Assembly (NCBI GenBank): GCA_015067975.1
Contig: SVLK01000014.1
Location: 1 to 44,839 of the forward strand
Reading direction: 5' to 3'
From: Oscillospiraceae bacterium
GTDB lineage: Bacteria; Bacillota; Clostridia; Oscillospirales; Oscillospiraceae
Length of the DNA: 44,839 bases
The first letter of the stretch is position 1; every line of letters begins with the position of its first letter. The position numbers were made by a program, and so were the translations under genes. Below the pieces are notes generated by a model that was not told the DNA's origin, did no database searches, and was given only the letters and a program-made list of their open reading frames with translations. Positions 25,480 to 33,995 of this stretch are shown here, piece after piece.

Positions 25480-27138
25480 TTAGATTTTGGTCACCATGGG
25501 GATCACCATGGGACTGCGGTGTGTACTTTTGTAGAGATAACTGCTGATGGCGCTGCGTACGGCGCGGCAAATTTCGCCATCGTCTTTGCGCTTGCGTGCA
25601 CTCATGGCTTCTACGGTATCGTAAGCTATATTGCGCAGTTCCTGCAGCAGGTCCTCGGATTCTTTCACATATACGAATCCGCGGCTTACGATCTCCGGCT
25701 CACACAAAAGACGGTTGTCGTGGGAAGAGATGGGCAGCACGATGACGACCATGCCGTCCTGTGCCAGTAATTTTCGGTCGTTGAGGACTACGCTGCCCAC
25801 TTCGCCGGCGCTGCCGCCATCCACAAATACTTCGCCGGCCGGCACACTGATTTCGCTTTTAATGTGTTTGGTAGTCAGCTCAATCACGTTGCCGTTGTTG
25901 GCAATGATGATGTGGTTAGCCGGTGTGCCCATCTGCTGCGCCAACCGCCCATGGATCTGCAGCATGCGCTGTTCGCCGTGCAGAGGGATAAAAAAGCGGG
26001 GACGGGTGAGCGCGTGAATGATCTTCAACTCCTCCTGGCAGGCGTGGCCGGATACGTGCAGCATATCGGCCTTGTCGTATACCACATCGGCGCCCTTGCG
26101 GAACAACTCGTTGATCACACGGCCTACCGTTACCTCGTTGCCGGGGATGGCGCTGGCGGAGATAATCACCTTGTCACCGGCGCCAATGTCTATCTGTTTG
26201 TGGGTGGAGAAGGCCATGCGGTACAGAGCGCTCATCTCCTCACCCTGAGAACCGGTGGTGACGATCACCTGCTGAGACAGAGGAAGGGTTTTGATGCGGT
26301 TGATCTCCATGAGAGTGTTCTTGGGCACTTTCATGTAGCCCAATTCTGTAGAGACCTTCATAATGTTCTCCATGCTGCGGCCCGTCACCGCCACCTTGCG
26401 TCCGCAGGCTGCTGCTGCGTCCAGCACCTGCTGAATGCGGTGTACGTTGCTGGCAAAAGTGGTTACAATGATGCGCTTGTCACAGTTGGAGAAGTGGCGC
26501 TGGAAGGTTTGCCCCACAGCGCTTTCGCTGGTAGTGTAACCGGGGCGCTCCACGTTGGTGGAGTCAGCCAGCAGTGCCAATACGCCTGCCTTGCCCAACT
26601 CGCCAAACCGGGCCAGGTCAATCACGTCGCCGTCAATAGGCGTGGAGTCGATTTTAAAGTCACCGGTGTGTACCACGGTGCCCATACGGGTGTGGATGGC
26701 AAAGGCCACCGAGTCGGCAATGGAGTGGTTGACGTGGATAAATTCCACTTGGAACTTACCGGCCTTCACCGTCTGCCCGGCTTCCACCGTGATGACCTTG
26801 GTGCTGTTCACCAGTCCGTGCTCCTGTAGTTTTAACTTAATCAACCCTGCCGTCAGGCGGGTGCAATAAATGGGGAGGTTCACCTGTTTGAGCACATAGG
26901 GAATCGCGCCGATGTGGTCTTCGTGACCGTGAGTGATGAACAAACCGCGCAGACGGGCCTTGTTCTTGATGAGGTAGGACACATCCGGGATCACGCAGTC
27001 GATGCCGTACATGTCCTCTTCGGGGAAGGCCATGCCGCAGTCCACCACGATGAGTTCCCCGCCGTATTCGTATACGGTCATATTCTTGCCGATTTCGTTC
27101 AAACCGCCAAGAGGGATGATTTTCAATTTTTCAGCCAT
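25480..27138 (-). CDS. rnj: Ribonuclease J
   Basis: The 552-aa protein is a metallo-beta-lactamase/beta-CASP ribonuclease. The metal-binding motif is HGHEDH at residues 70-75, followed by HVNHSIADS, HTGDFKID and the beta-CASP and C-terminal domains (GHACQEELK, PLHGE). RNase J has 5'-3' exonuclease and endonuclease activity and is central to RNA decay and rRNA maturation in Bacillota. AGGAGC lies 9 bases before the ATG at 27138. It is transcribed with the downstream FAH gene from a promoter with a leader of about 240 bases. Confidence 0.96.
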   Translation of the reverse strand: MAEKLKIIPLGGLNEIGKNMTVYEYGGELIVVDCGMAFPEEDMYGIDCVIPDVSYLIKNKARLRGLFITHGHEDHIGAIPYVLKQVNLPIYCTRLTAGLIKLKLQEHGLVNSTKVITVEAGQTVKAGKFQVEFIHVNHSIADSVAFAIHTRMGTVVHTGDFKIDSTPIDGDVIDLARFGELGKAGVLALLADSTNVERPGYTTSESAVGQTFQRHFSNCDKRIIVTTFASNVHRIQQVLDAAAACGRKVAVTGRSMENIMKVSTELGYMKVPKNTLMEINRIKTLPLSQQVIVTTGSQGEEMSALYRMAFSTHKQIDIGAGDKVIISASAIPGNEVTVGRVINELFRKGADVVYDKADMLHVSGHACQEELKIIHALTRPRFFIPLHGEQRMLQIHGRLAQQMGTPANHIIIANNGNVIELTTKHIKSEISVPAGEVFVDGGSAGEVGSVVLNDRKLLAQDGMVVIVLPISSHDNRLLCEPEIVSRGFVYVKESEDLLQELRNIAYDTVEAMSARKRKDDGEICRAVRSAISSYLYKSTHRSPMVIPMVTKI

Positions 27139-27376
27139 AGATAAAAAGCTCCTTTGCAAAATTCAGAATCTGCACGGCGGAGGGCGAAACAAGCAAAAAT
27201 GCATAGCAAAATAAAGGCGGCCCGTGTCCGCAAAAGCCCTGCATCGCCTGCGGACAGAGGGGTACACGCCCACCCGTCGTGTATGTAATTGTGTCGGGCG
27301 ATGCCCGTTTATCAAACCGCGCAGGCCACACTGCCTTGCGCGAAACACACGAAAAATACATGGTTTCCCATGAATT
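27139..27376 (-). other. Long structured 5' leader of the RNase J gene
   Basis: No gene fits here. On the minus strand the leader can form four hairpins in order: GCGCaAGGC/GCCTGCGC (27341-27319), CGGGC-atc-GCCCG (27307-27295), a weaker GGGT/ACCC (27275-27260), and an 8-bp stem TGTCCGCA/TGCGGACA (27256-27225) with a 16-base loop. The loop carries GGCGATGC (27248-27241), which is a perfect complement of GCATCGCC in the second hairpin (27304-27297). A pseudoknot or a switch between pairings is therefore possible. I do not recognise a known riboswitch class. Confidence 0.5.
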
Positions 27377-27382
27377 GAAAAA

Positions 27383-27411
27383 AGTATAGCATAATTTTTT
27401 GGATTTGTACA
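27383..27411 (-). promoter_or_regulatory. Promoter of the RNase J gene
   Basis: On the minus strand TGTACA (27411-27406) and TATACT (27388-27383) are 17 bases apart. Transcription would start near 27376. Confidence 0.6.
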
Positions 27412-27471
27412 GTTTTTTCCGTCGCCGCTATTTGCGCCGCCTCGACAAAATGGGAAAAACAAGGAATTAGC

Positions 27472-27500
27472 TTGTCGGGCGCAGATATTTATGGTACAAT
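27472..27500 (+). promoter_or_regulatory. Promoter of the gdpP operon
   Basis: TTGTCG (27472-27477) and TACAAT (27495-27500) are 17 bases apart, about 80 bases before the gdpP start. Confidence 0.6.
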
Positions 27501-27579
27501 GAATTAATTTTATACTGGATGATTATTCGTATTTTGCCCCTTCGATATATCGCACTGATCCGATAAGGAGAGAACGGCT

Positions 27580-29568
27580 ATGAATAAAAAGATTACCCGC
27601 GTGTTAAAAACCAATATGGCACTGTATTCCCTGTGTCTGGTGGCCTTTGCCGTGGCGGCATTTTTTGTCTCGCCGCTGCTGGCGTTGGGCGAGGTGGTGG
27701 TGATCGTGCTGATCTTCTTGCTCAGCCGCCGCAACACCCGTGCCGCGCAGCAGAGCGTGCGGCAGTACATGGAGCGCTATACCGGCGGTATGGATTCTGC
27801 CCGCTCCAGCAATATGCTCTATACGCCTTTGGCTATGGTGGTTTTTGATCCCTATGGCGGAGATATTCTTTGGGCGAATGATAACTTCCTGCAGCTGACG
27901 GAGCAAAAGGACGTTGTGTTTGACTCCAAGGTGGAACAAATCGTGCCCGGGATGCCGACTCATTGGTTGTTGGAAGGCAAACGGGAGTGTCCGGAACTGA
28001 TACTGTGGAATCACCGACAGTACCGTGTCTTTGGCAGTATCAGCCACGCCGAGGAAATGACCGGCGCCAAAGGGACGCTGGCGTCCACTTACTGGCTGGA
28101 TGTGACGGAGGAAGAGCGGCTGCGGCATACGTTGGAAGACACGCATCCTGTGGTGGCCATCCTGATGGTGGATAACTATGAGGATCTGATGAAAGCTTGC
28201 CCTGAGAGCAAGCGCAGTGCGGTACTGGCAGCGATTGAAGAAAAAATCGGTCATTGGACGGCTGGCGCAGACGGCATGCTGCTGAAATTTGACCGTGACC
28301 GCTATTTGTTTGTGTTTGAAGAACGCAGTTTCGGTGAGTACGCCGAGCGCCGTTTTGATTTGCTGGAGAGTGTCCGTGAGGTGGTCGCCGGTGAAGGTGT
28401 GGCGGCAACGCTGTCCATTGGTATCGGCCGCGACGCGGACAACTTTGACATGCTGTTCAAAAATGCGGCCCTGGCGCTGGAGATGGCGCTCTCCCGCGGC
28501 GGTGATCAGGCAGTGGTGAAAGACCGCAGCAATTTCGAGTTTTACGGCGGCCGTTCCAAGGCTACGGAAAAGCGCACCAAGGTCAAAGCTCGTGTGATGG
28601 CCAATGCGCTGGGTGAGCTGATGGATGACGCAGAGCGGGTCTATATCATGGGGCATAAGTACGCCGATATGGACTGCCTGGGTGCGGCAGCCGGCCTGTG
28701 CGCCATTGCCCGCAAACGGGGTAAAATACCGCACATCGTGATGGATTTGGAAAACAATGCGGTGCATCCGGTGCTGAAAAAACTGATGCAGCTGCCGGAA
28801 TATGCAGGAGTTTTCGTTAACGGAACAGAGGCTTTTTTGCGAGCCCACGCCGACACGCTGCTGATCGTGGTGGACACCAACCGTCCCGGTAGTGTAGAGT
28901 CCGAGCAACTGTTGGACAGTTGTCCCCGCGTAGCGGTCATCGATCACCATCGCCGTGGCAGCAGCTATATTGATAAAATGACGCTCAACTATCATGAGCC
29001 CTATGCCTCCTCGGCCTCGGAGCTGGTGACGGAACTGCTGCAGTATCTTGTGGAGTCCGGAGATCTTTTGAAGGCGGAGGCGGAAGCGCTTTTGGCCGGA
29101 CTTGTGTTGGACACCAAGAATTTCACCAACCGTACCGGCGGACGTACGTTTGAGGCTGCGGCGTATCTGCGTCGTGCCGGGGCTGACACGGCAGATGTGC
29201 AGCGCATGTTCCAAAGTGATCTGGAGGCCATGATCTCCCGCTATGATATTATTCGCCAGGCAGAGATCTACCGCGACCATTTGGCGGTGGCGGCGTTGGA
29301 AAAAGAAAACGACCGTGTGACGGCGGCCAAAGCATCCGATGAGCTGCTGACCATTCAGGGTGTGCACGCATCGTTCGTGCTCTACCCCAAGGGGGACGGC
29401 GTATATATCTCCGCCCGTTCGCTGGGTGATATCAACGTGCAGGTCATCGTGGAAGAGCTGGGCGGCGGCGGCAACTCCACCACGGCCGGAGGTCAGCTGA
29501 CCTATGGCAACGTGGCTGAGGCGAAGGAGCATTTGCTGCGCGCGATTGACAAATATCTGGAAAATTGA
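27580..29568 (+). CDS. gdpP: Cyclic-di-AMP phosphodiesterase GdpP
   Basis: The 662-aa protein has the full GdpP layout: two N-terminal membrane spans (about 14-50), a PAS-like domain (about 75-170), a degenerate GGDEF domain (about 185-320, lacking the GGDEF motif), then DHH and DHHA1 domains. The DHH catalytic residues are visible in MGHKYADMDCLG and VIDHHRRG, and the DHHA1 end has ELGGGGNSTTAGG. It degrades the second messenger c-di-AMP, which controls potassium and osmotic balance. AAGGAG precedes the ATG. It is followed 24 bases later by rplI, the usual order in Bacillota. Confidence 0.97.
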   Translation: MNKKITRVLKTNMALYSLCLVAFAVAAFFVSPLLALGEVVVIVLIFLLSRRNTRAAQQSVRQYMERYTGGMDSARSSNMLYTPLAMVVFDPYGGDILWANDNFLQLTEQKDVVFDSKVEQIVPGMPTHWLLEGKRECPELILWNHRQYRVFGSISHAEEMTGAKGTLASTYWLDVTEEERLRHTLEDTHPVVAILMVDNYEDLMKACPESKRSAVLAAIEEKIGHWTAGADGMLLKFDRDRYLFVFEERSFGEYAERRFDLLESVREVVAGEGVAATLSIGIGRDADNFDMLFKNAALALEMALSRGGDQAVVKDRSNFEFYGGRSKATEKRTKVKARVMANALGELMDDAERVYIMGHKYADMDCLGAAAGLCAIARKRGKIPHIVMDLENNAVHPVLKKLMQLPEYAGVFVNGTEAFLRAHADTLLIVVDTNRPGSVESEQLLDSCPRVAVIDHHRRGSSYIDKMTLNYHEPYASSASELVTELLQYLVESGDLLKAEAEALLAGLVLDTKNFTNRTGGRTFEAAAYLRRAGADTADVQRMFQSDLEAMISRYDIIRQAEIYRDHLAVAALEKENDRVTAAKASDELLTIQGVHASFVLYPKGDGVYISARSLGDINVQVIVEELGGGGNSTTAGGQLTYGNVAEAKEHLLRAIDKYLEN

Positions 29569-29592
29569 CACCACCTAAAGGAGGAATATCCG

Positions 29593-30042
29593 ATGAAAGT
29601 GATTTTGCAAAAAGATGTAAAGGGCAAGGGTAAAAAGGGACAGATGATTGACGTGGCAGAAGGATACGCCCGCAATTTTCTGCTGCCCCAGAAGCTGGCT
29701 GTGCTGGCTACAGCCGATGCTATGAATACTATGAATTTGCAGGCCAAAGCCAAAGCGAAGGCAGAAGCGGAAGCCAAGGCGGCAGCTATGGAGATCGCAG
29801 CGAAGCTGAAGGGCTGCCAGGTGAAGATTGCTGCCAAGGGCGGCAACGGTGGTAAGCTGTTCGGTGCTGTTACCGGTAAGGAAATTGCCGCTGCGCTGAA
29901 AGAAAAGTACGCGATGGAGATCGACAGCAAGAAGCTGGTGTTGGCCGAACCCATCAAGTCCTTCGGCAGCTATGAGGTCAAGGCAAAACTGGGTTTTGAA
30001 ATCAGCGGCACGGTTTATGTGCTGGTCGTGGAGGAAAAGTAA
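29593..30042 (+). CDS. rplI: Large-subunit ribosomal protein bL9
   Basis: The 149-aa protein starts with the bL9 signature ([17 protein letters not shown], then [14 protein letters not shown]). A long Ala/Lys-rich central helix (about 45-75) links to the C-terminal domain with [14 protein letters not shown]. It binds domain V of 23S rRNA. AAAGGAGG precedes the ATG. It lies between gdpP and dnaB, the conserved arrangement. Confidence 0.98.
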   Translation: MKVILQKDVKGKGKKGQMIDVAEGYARNFLLPQKLAVLATADAMNTMNLQAKAKAKAEAEAKAAAMEIAAKLKGCQVKIAAKGGNGGKLFGAVTGKEIAAALKEKYAMEIDSKKLVLAEPIKSFGSYEVKAKLGFEISGTVYVLVVEEK

Positions 30043-30049
30043 AGTTTCC

Positions 30050-30098
30050 TGCGCAGAAAATGCGCACTTTTGAAACGAAACCGCCCCCGTTGGGGCGG
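30050..30098 (+). other. Two hairpins in the rplI-dnaB spacer
   Basis: TGCGCAgaaaaTGCGCA (30050-30066) and CCGCCCC-cgtt-GGGGCGG (30081-30098) can form in the mRNA. Neither has a T-run; the second ends 2 bases before the GGGAGG site of dnaB. They may affect mRNA processing or dnaB translation. Confidence 0.5.
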
Positions 30099-30114
30099 CA
30101 GGGAGGGAATTACC

Positions 30115-31458
30115 ATGGATGAATTGCTGGTACGCCAGATGCCCCATTCTCCGCAGGCGGAACAGGCGGTGCTGGGTTCCATGCTCATTGATGCCGATTG
30201 CGTCAAAGACGTGATGGACCAGCTGCAGCCGGAAGATTTCTATCTGCGGCAGAACCGGGAGATCTTCGAGACCATCTATTCCATGTTTATCTACTCCAAA
30301 CCCATCGACGGTGTGACCGTGGCGGGGGAGATGGAGAAAAACGGACTTTATAACGATGCAACGCGGCCATACCTGCTGCAGCTGATGGAGGTGACTCCTA
30401 CCTCTGCCAATGTGATGGAGTATGTGCGTATTGTGCGGGAAAAGGCACTGATGCGTTCGGTGGCGGTAGCCGCCTCCGAAATCACCGCCATGGTGCAGGA
30501 AGGCGGCGCTGCCGGTGACATGCTGGAGTCGGCGGAACAGAAGGTCTATGCCATTCGCCGCGGCCGCAATGCACAAAACATGGTCAGCATCAGTGTGGTG
30601 CTGCAGGATGTGATGAGCCATCTGGCAGAATTGTCGGCTTCCGGAGGCAATACACTGCCCGGTCTTTCCACCGGACTGAGCGCGGTGGACGGCAAAATCA
30701 ACGGCATGAATAAGTCCGACCTGTTGCTGTTGGCGGCCCGTCCCGGTATGGGTAAAACCAGTTTGGCGCTGAACATTGCGCTGAATGCGGCCAAGTCATC
30801 GGGAAAGACGGTAGCCATTTTTTCGCTGGAAATGTCCCGCGACCAGCTGGTGCAGCGGCTGATCGCCAGCGAGGGTTTGGTGGAGAATACCCGCCTTGTG
30901 ACCGGCAATCTGCGCGAGAGCGATTGGGTGAAGATTGCCGAGGCAGCATCCACGCTGAGTCGGTTGGATATCCGCATTGACGATAACCCGCTGCTGACGG
31001 TGGCGGATATGAATGCCAAGTGCCGCCGCCTTGATAACCTCGGCTTGGTAGTCATCGACTATCTGCAGCTGATGACATCCGCCGGAGGTAAAGGCTACAG
31101 CGGCGAAAATCGCCAGCAGGCGGTTTCCGATATCTCTCGTATGATGAAGATCATGGCCAAAGAACTGCAGGTGCCGGTGCTGTGTCTGAGTCAGCTGAGC
31201 CGTGCCAACGAAAAACGAGAGGATAAACGCCCTATGCTGTCCGACCTGCGTGAGTCCGGTTCGATTGAGCAGGATGCTGACATCGTCATGTTTATCTACC
31301 GTGATGACTACTATAATGAAGACTCTGAAAAGAGAAACATTGCTGAGTGCATCGTGGCCAAAAACCGCCATGGTGAAACCGGCAAGGTGGAATTGCGCTG
31401 GATGCCGGACTATACCACTTTCGGCACGCTGGAGCATCGCTACAGCGACGAGGAATAA
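30115..31458 (+). CDS. dnaB: Replicative DNA helicase DnaB
   Basis: The 447-aa helicase has the N-terminal DnaB domain (PHSPQAEQAVLGSMLID) and the RecA-like C-terminal domain with Walker A ARPGMGKT (208-215), Walker B LVVIDYLQLM, and DLRESGSIEQDAD. It unwinds DNA at the replication fork as a hexamer. GGGAGG precedes the ATG at 30115; a further upstream ATG at 30070 falls in the hairpin spacer and is not used. Confidence 0.97.
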   Translation: MDELLVRQMPHSPQAEQAVLGSMLIDADCVKDVMDQLQPEDFYLRQNREIFETIYSMFIYSKPIDGVTVAGEMEKNGLYNDATRPYLLQLMEVTPTSANVMEYVRIVREKALMRSVAVAASEITAMVQEGGAAGDMLESAEQKVYAIRRGRNAQNMVSISVVLQDVMSHLAELSASGGNTLPGLSTGLSAVDGKINGMNKSDLLLLAARPGMGKTSLALNIALNAAKSSGKTVAIFSLEMSRDQLVQRLIASEGLVENTRLVTGNLRESDWVKIAEAASTLSRLDIRIDDNPLLTVADMNAKCRRLDNLGLVVIDYLQLMTSAGGKGYSGENRQQAVSDISRMMKIMAKELQVPVLCLSQLSRANEKREDKRPMLSDLRESGSIEQDADIVMFIYRDDYYNEDSEKRNIAECIVAKNRHGETGKVELRWMPDYTTFGTLEHRYSDEE

Positions 31459-31479
31459 TCTGTAAGTTAGGAGCGGGCC

Positions 31480-32799
31480 ATGGATCTGCTGGCATGGATG
31501 GAACAATGGCATATGCTGCCGGAGAAGGGCGGCGTGATCCTATGCGCTGTGTCCGGCGGGCGGGACAGTGTTTGCCTGCTGCATTATCTGCATGCCATCA
31601 GCGCGCAGTGTGGTTTTTTGGTGGCGGCCGGCCACTATAACCATCACATGCGCCCCACTGCGCAGCGGGATGAAGACTTTGTCCGCAACTTATGCGCGGA
31701 GTTGAATGTGCCTTTTTATACCGACGGCAGCGATGTCTGTGCTGCGGCAAAAGAACGGCGTTTGGGTGTAGAGGAAACGGGCCGGCAGCTGCGCTATGCC
31801 TTTTTAGAGCAGTTGGCTGACCGGATCGGGGCGGCAAAGATCGCCACTGCGCACCACCGGGAAGATCAGGCAGAAACGGTACTGCTGCAACTGCTGCGCG
31901 GTACGGGGCCGGAAGGGCTTGGAGGCATTCCGCCGGTACGAGGGCGGCTGATCCGCCCGCTGCTGCAAACATCGCGGCAGGAGATTGAAGATTATCTGGA
32001 TGCACATGGTTTGAGCCATGTGGAGGACGAGACCAACGAAAGTCTGGCCTTTGCCCGCAATCGGCTGCGAAAAACGGTGATGCCGGAACTGGAAAAAATC
32101 CATCCGGCGCTGCGGCAGAACATCGCCCGTACCGCACAAATCGTGCGGAAGGAAAATGCCTATCTGGACGAACTGGCGCTGCAGCATTTGCCGCCGGAGG
32201 GAACGGAAATATCTTGCAAAGACCTGCTGTGTGCGCCAGAGGTGCTGCGACCGCGTATGGTGCGGCAGTTGCTGGCACGGTTGGCAACAGGGAAGAAAGA
32301 TATTGGTGCTGTCCATGTGGAAGAAATCCTGTGTGCAGTGCAGCGCGGCGGCGAGAGCATGACGGCGTTGCCGGAGAATGCGGCGGCAATCGTGCGCGAT
32401 GGCAGGCTGCGGCTTTGCGTGCTGCCAAATTCTGCGCCCAGGACACGTTTGCAGGAAGGATGCACGCTGTGGGGAGACTGGTGCGTGACACTGCGAAGAA
32501 AAAAAGCAGACGAACGACAGATTCCGCATGCAATTTATCTGTCATGTGATACCATGGAAAAAGCAGTGGAGGTGGACACCTGCGCTGCAGCAGAGCGATT
32601 GACGCTGCCGGGAAGCCGTGGTGGTCGCAGCGTCAAACGGCTGCTGACAGAGCGCGGTGTACCGCCGGAGGAGCGGCTGCTGTCGCCGTGCATCCGTGTT
32701 GACGGACAGTTGGCGGCGGTACACGGTGTGGGAACAGATGAAAACTTTTTGCCGGAAGAAACCGATGAACAAATTGTAATTACTTTCAAAGAAAGATAA
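31480..32799 (+). CDS. tilS: tRNA(Ile)-lysidine synthetase
   Basis: The 439-aa protein has the PP-loop SGGRDS (25-30) of N-type ATP pyrophosphatases, AGHYNHHMRP and the ATAHHREDQAETVLLQLLRG motif, with C-terminal substrate-binding domains (about 330-439). It makes lysidine at position 34 of tRNA-Ile (CAT), which lets the tRNA read ATA. The C-terminal half shows fewer conserved features, as usual for the family. It starts 21 bases after dnaB with TAGGAGC before the ATG. Confidence 0.95.
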   Translation: MDLLAWMEQWHMLPEKGGVILCAVSGGRDSVCLLHYLHAISAQCGFLVAAGHYNHHMRPTAQRDEDFVRNLCAELNVPFYTDGSDVCAAAKERRLGVEETGRQLRYAFLEQLADRIGAAKIATAHHREDQAETVLLQLLRGTGPEGLGGIPPVRGRLIRPLLQTSRQEIEDYLDAHGLSHVEDETNESLAFARNRLRKTVMPELEKIHPALRQNIARTAQIVRKENAYLDELALQHLPPEGTEISCKDLLCAPEVLRPRMVRQLLARLATGKKDIGAVHVEEILCAVQRGGESMTALPENAAAIVRDGRLRLCVLPNSAPRTRLQEGCTLWGDWCVTLRRKKADERQIPHAIYLSCDTMEKAVEVDTCAAAERLTLPGSRGGRSVKRLLTERGVPPEERLLSPCIRVDGQLAAVHGVGTDENFLPEETDEQIVITFKER

Positions 32800-32817
32800 A
32801 AACGGGAGGATATGACC

Positions 32818-33372
32818 ATGTACAAAAGCAATATGGAGCAGGACATTCTGCGTGTGCTGTATACGCAGGAGGAGATCCAGAAGCGCGTAGAAGAGATGGG
32901 CGAAGAGCTGTACGACAAATACCACGACAGAGACCCCCTGTTTGTAGGTGTGCTGAACGGCTGCTTTATTTTCATGGCTGATCTGGTGCGTGCTGCTCAG
33001 ATGAAGAGCCAGCTGGAATTCATTGCCGTGTCTTCCTATAAGAATGGTACTGTCAGTTCCGGCGCCGTGCAGATCACCCGTGACCTGCAGTGTGATATTA
33101 CCGGACGGGATCTGATCGTGGTGGAGGACATTCTGGATTCGGGTAATACCCTCTCTTATCTGAAGGACTATTTGATGAACCGCGGTGCATCTTCTGTGAG
33201 CATCGTGACACTGTTGGATAAGCCCTCCCGCCGTCAGAAGGCCATCTATGCCGATATTGTTGGTTTCGAAGTGCCCGATGAATTTGTGGTGGGTTACGGT
33301 TTGGACTATGCACAGAAGTACCGTAATGTTCCGTATATCGGCGTGCTGAAGCCGGAGGTCTATAATACCTGA
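32818..33372 (+). CDS. hpt: Hypoxanthine-guanine phosphoribosyltransferase
   Basis: The 184-aa enzyme converts hypoxanthine and guanine to IMP and GMP with PRPP. It shows the family segments FVGVLNGCFIFMADL, SSYKNGTVSSG and the PRPP-binding VVEDILDSGNT (101-111). An ATG at 32812 lies one base from GGAGGA; the ATG at 32818, 7 bases away, is the better start. The tilS-hpt-ftsH order is widespread in Bacillota. Confidence 0.96.
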   Translation: MYKSNMEQDILRVLYTQEEIQKRVEEMGEELYDKYHDRDPLFVGVLNGCFIFMADLVRAAQMKSQLEFIAVSSYKNGTVSSGAVQITRDLQCDITGRDLIVVEDILDSGNTLSYLKDYLMNRGASSVSIVTLLDKPSRRQKAIYADIVGFEVPDEFVVGYGLDYAQKYRNVPYIGVLKPEVYNT

Positions 33373-33392
33373 GAATTAAAGGGGGCGACCCG

Positions 33393-33980
33393 ATGGAGAA
33401 AAAACAGCATTATGAAGGCAAACGGGTAGCTCCTTTGACGAGAAAGCAACGGTTTTGGGCCGACTGGGGATACCTGTTGGTGACAGCGCTGGTGGTGCTG
33501 GTGCTGTTTCGTGTGGTGCTGCAGCTGGCATGGGTGCCGTCCGGCTCCATGGAAACGACGATTCCGACCCGTTCGCTGCTGATTTCCGTGCGCCTGCCGT
33601 ATATGGTGGGTGATCCACAGCCGGAACGGGGCGATGTGGTGACGTTTTGGAATGAGGAGATGGATAAGCTGCTGGTCAAACGAGTCATCGGTTTACCGGG
33701 AGATAAACTCTCCTTTGAGGACGGATATGTATATGTAAACGGCGAAAAGCTGGAAGAAACATATCTGCCGAAACAGGGGAATACAGTCAGCACAAACCGC
33801 GCGGAGATTACGGTGCCCGAAGGTTGTCTGTTTTTCCTGGGCGATAACCGTCCCGGCAGCGACGACAGCCGTTATTGGGATCAACCCTGTGTGCCGCTGG
33901 AGACAGTGCGGGCTCGCGTGCTGCTGGTGATCTCCGTGCACAAAGATAACTGTTGGCGCGGCGTCAGAGCCATTGCCTGA
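33393..33980 (+). CDS. lepB: Type I signal peptidase
   Basis: The 195-aa protein has one N-terminal membrane span (about 24-45) after a basic cytoplasmic head. The nucleophile is S52 in VPSGSMETT and the general base K96 in LVKRVIGLPGD; FLGDNRPGSDDSR follows. It cleaves signal peptides at the outer membrane face. It is inserted between hpt and ftsH, which normally adjoin each other, and is translationally close to both (20 and 15 bases). Confidence 0.96.
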   Translation: MEKKQHYEGKRVAPLTRKQRFWADWGYLLVTALVVLVLFRVVLQLAWVPSGSMETTIPTRSLLISVRLPYMVGDPQPERGDVVTFWNEEMDKLLVKRVIGLPGDKLSFEDGYVYVNGEKLEETYLPKQGNTVSTNRAEITVPEGCLFFLGDNRPGSDDSRYWDQPCVPLETVRARVLLVISVHKDNCWRGVRAIA

Positions 33981-33995
33981 CAAGGAGGAAAGCAT

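Noticed and set aside
27604-29574. A 656-codon open frame on the minus strand, antisense to gdpP
   Set aside because: It mirrors gdpP codon for codon, has no family motifs and is rich in His and Gln as expected for antisense of this codon usage; gdpP has all its catalytic motifs.
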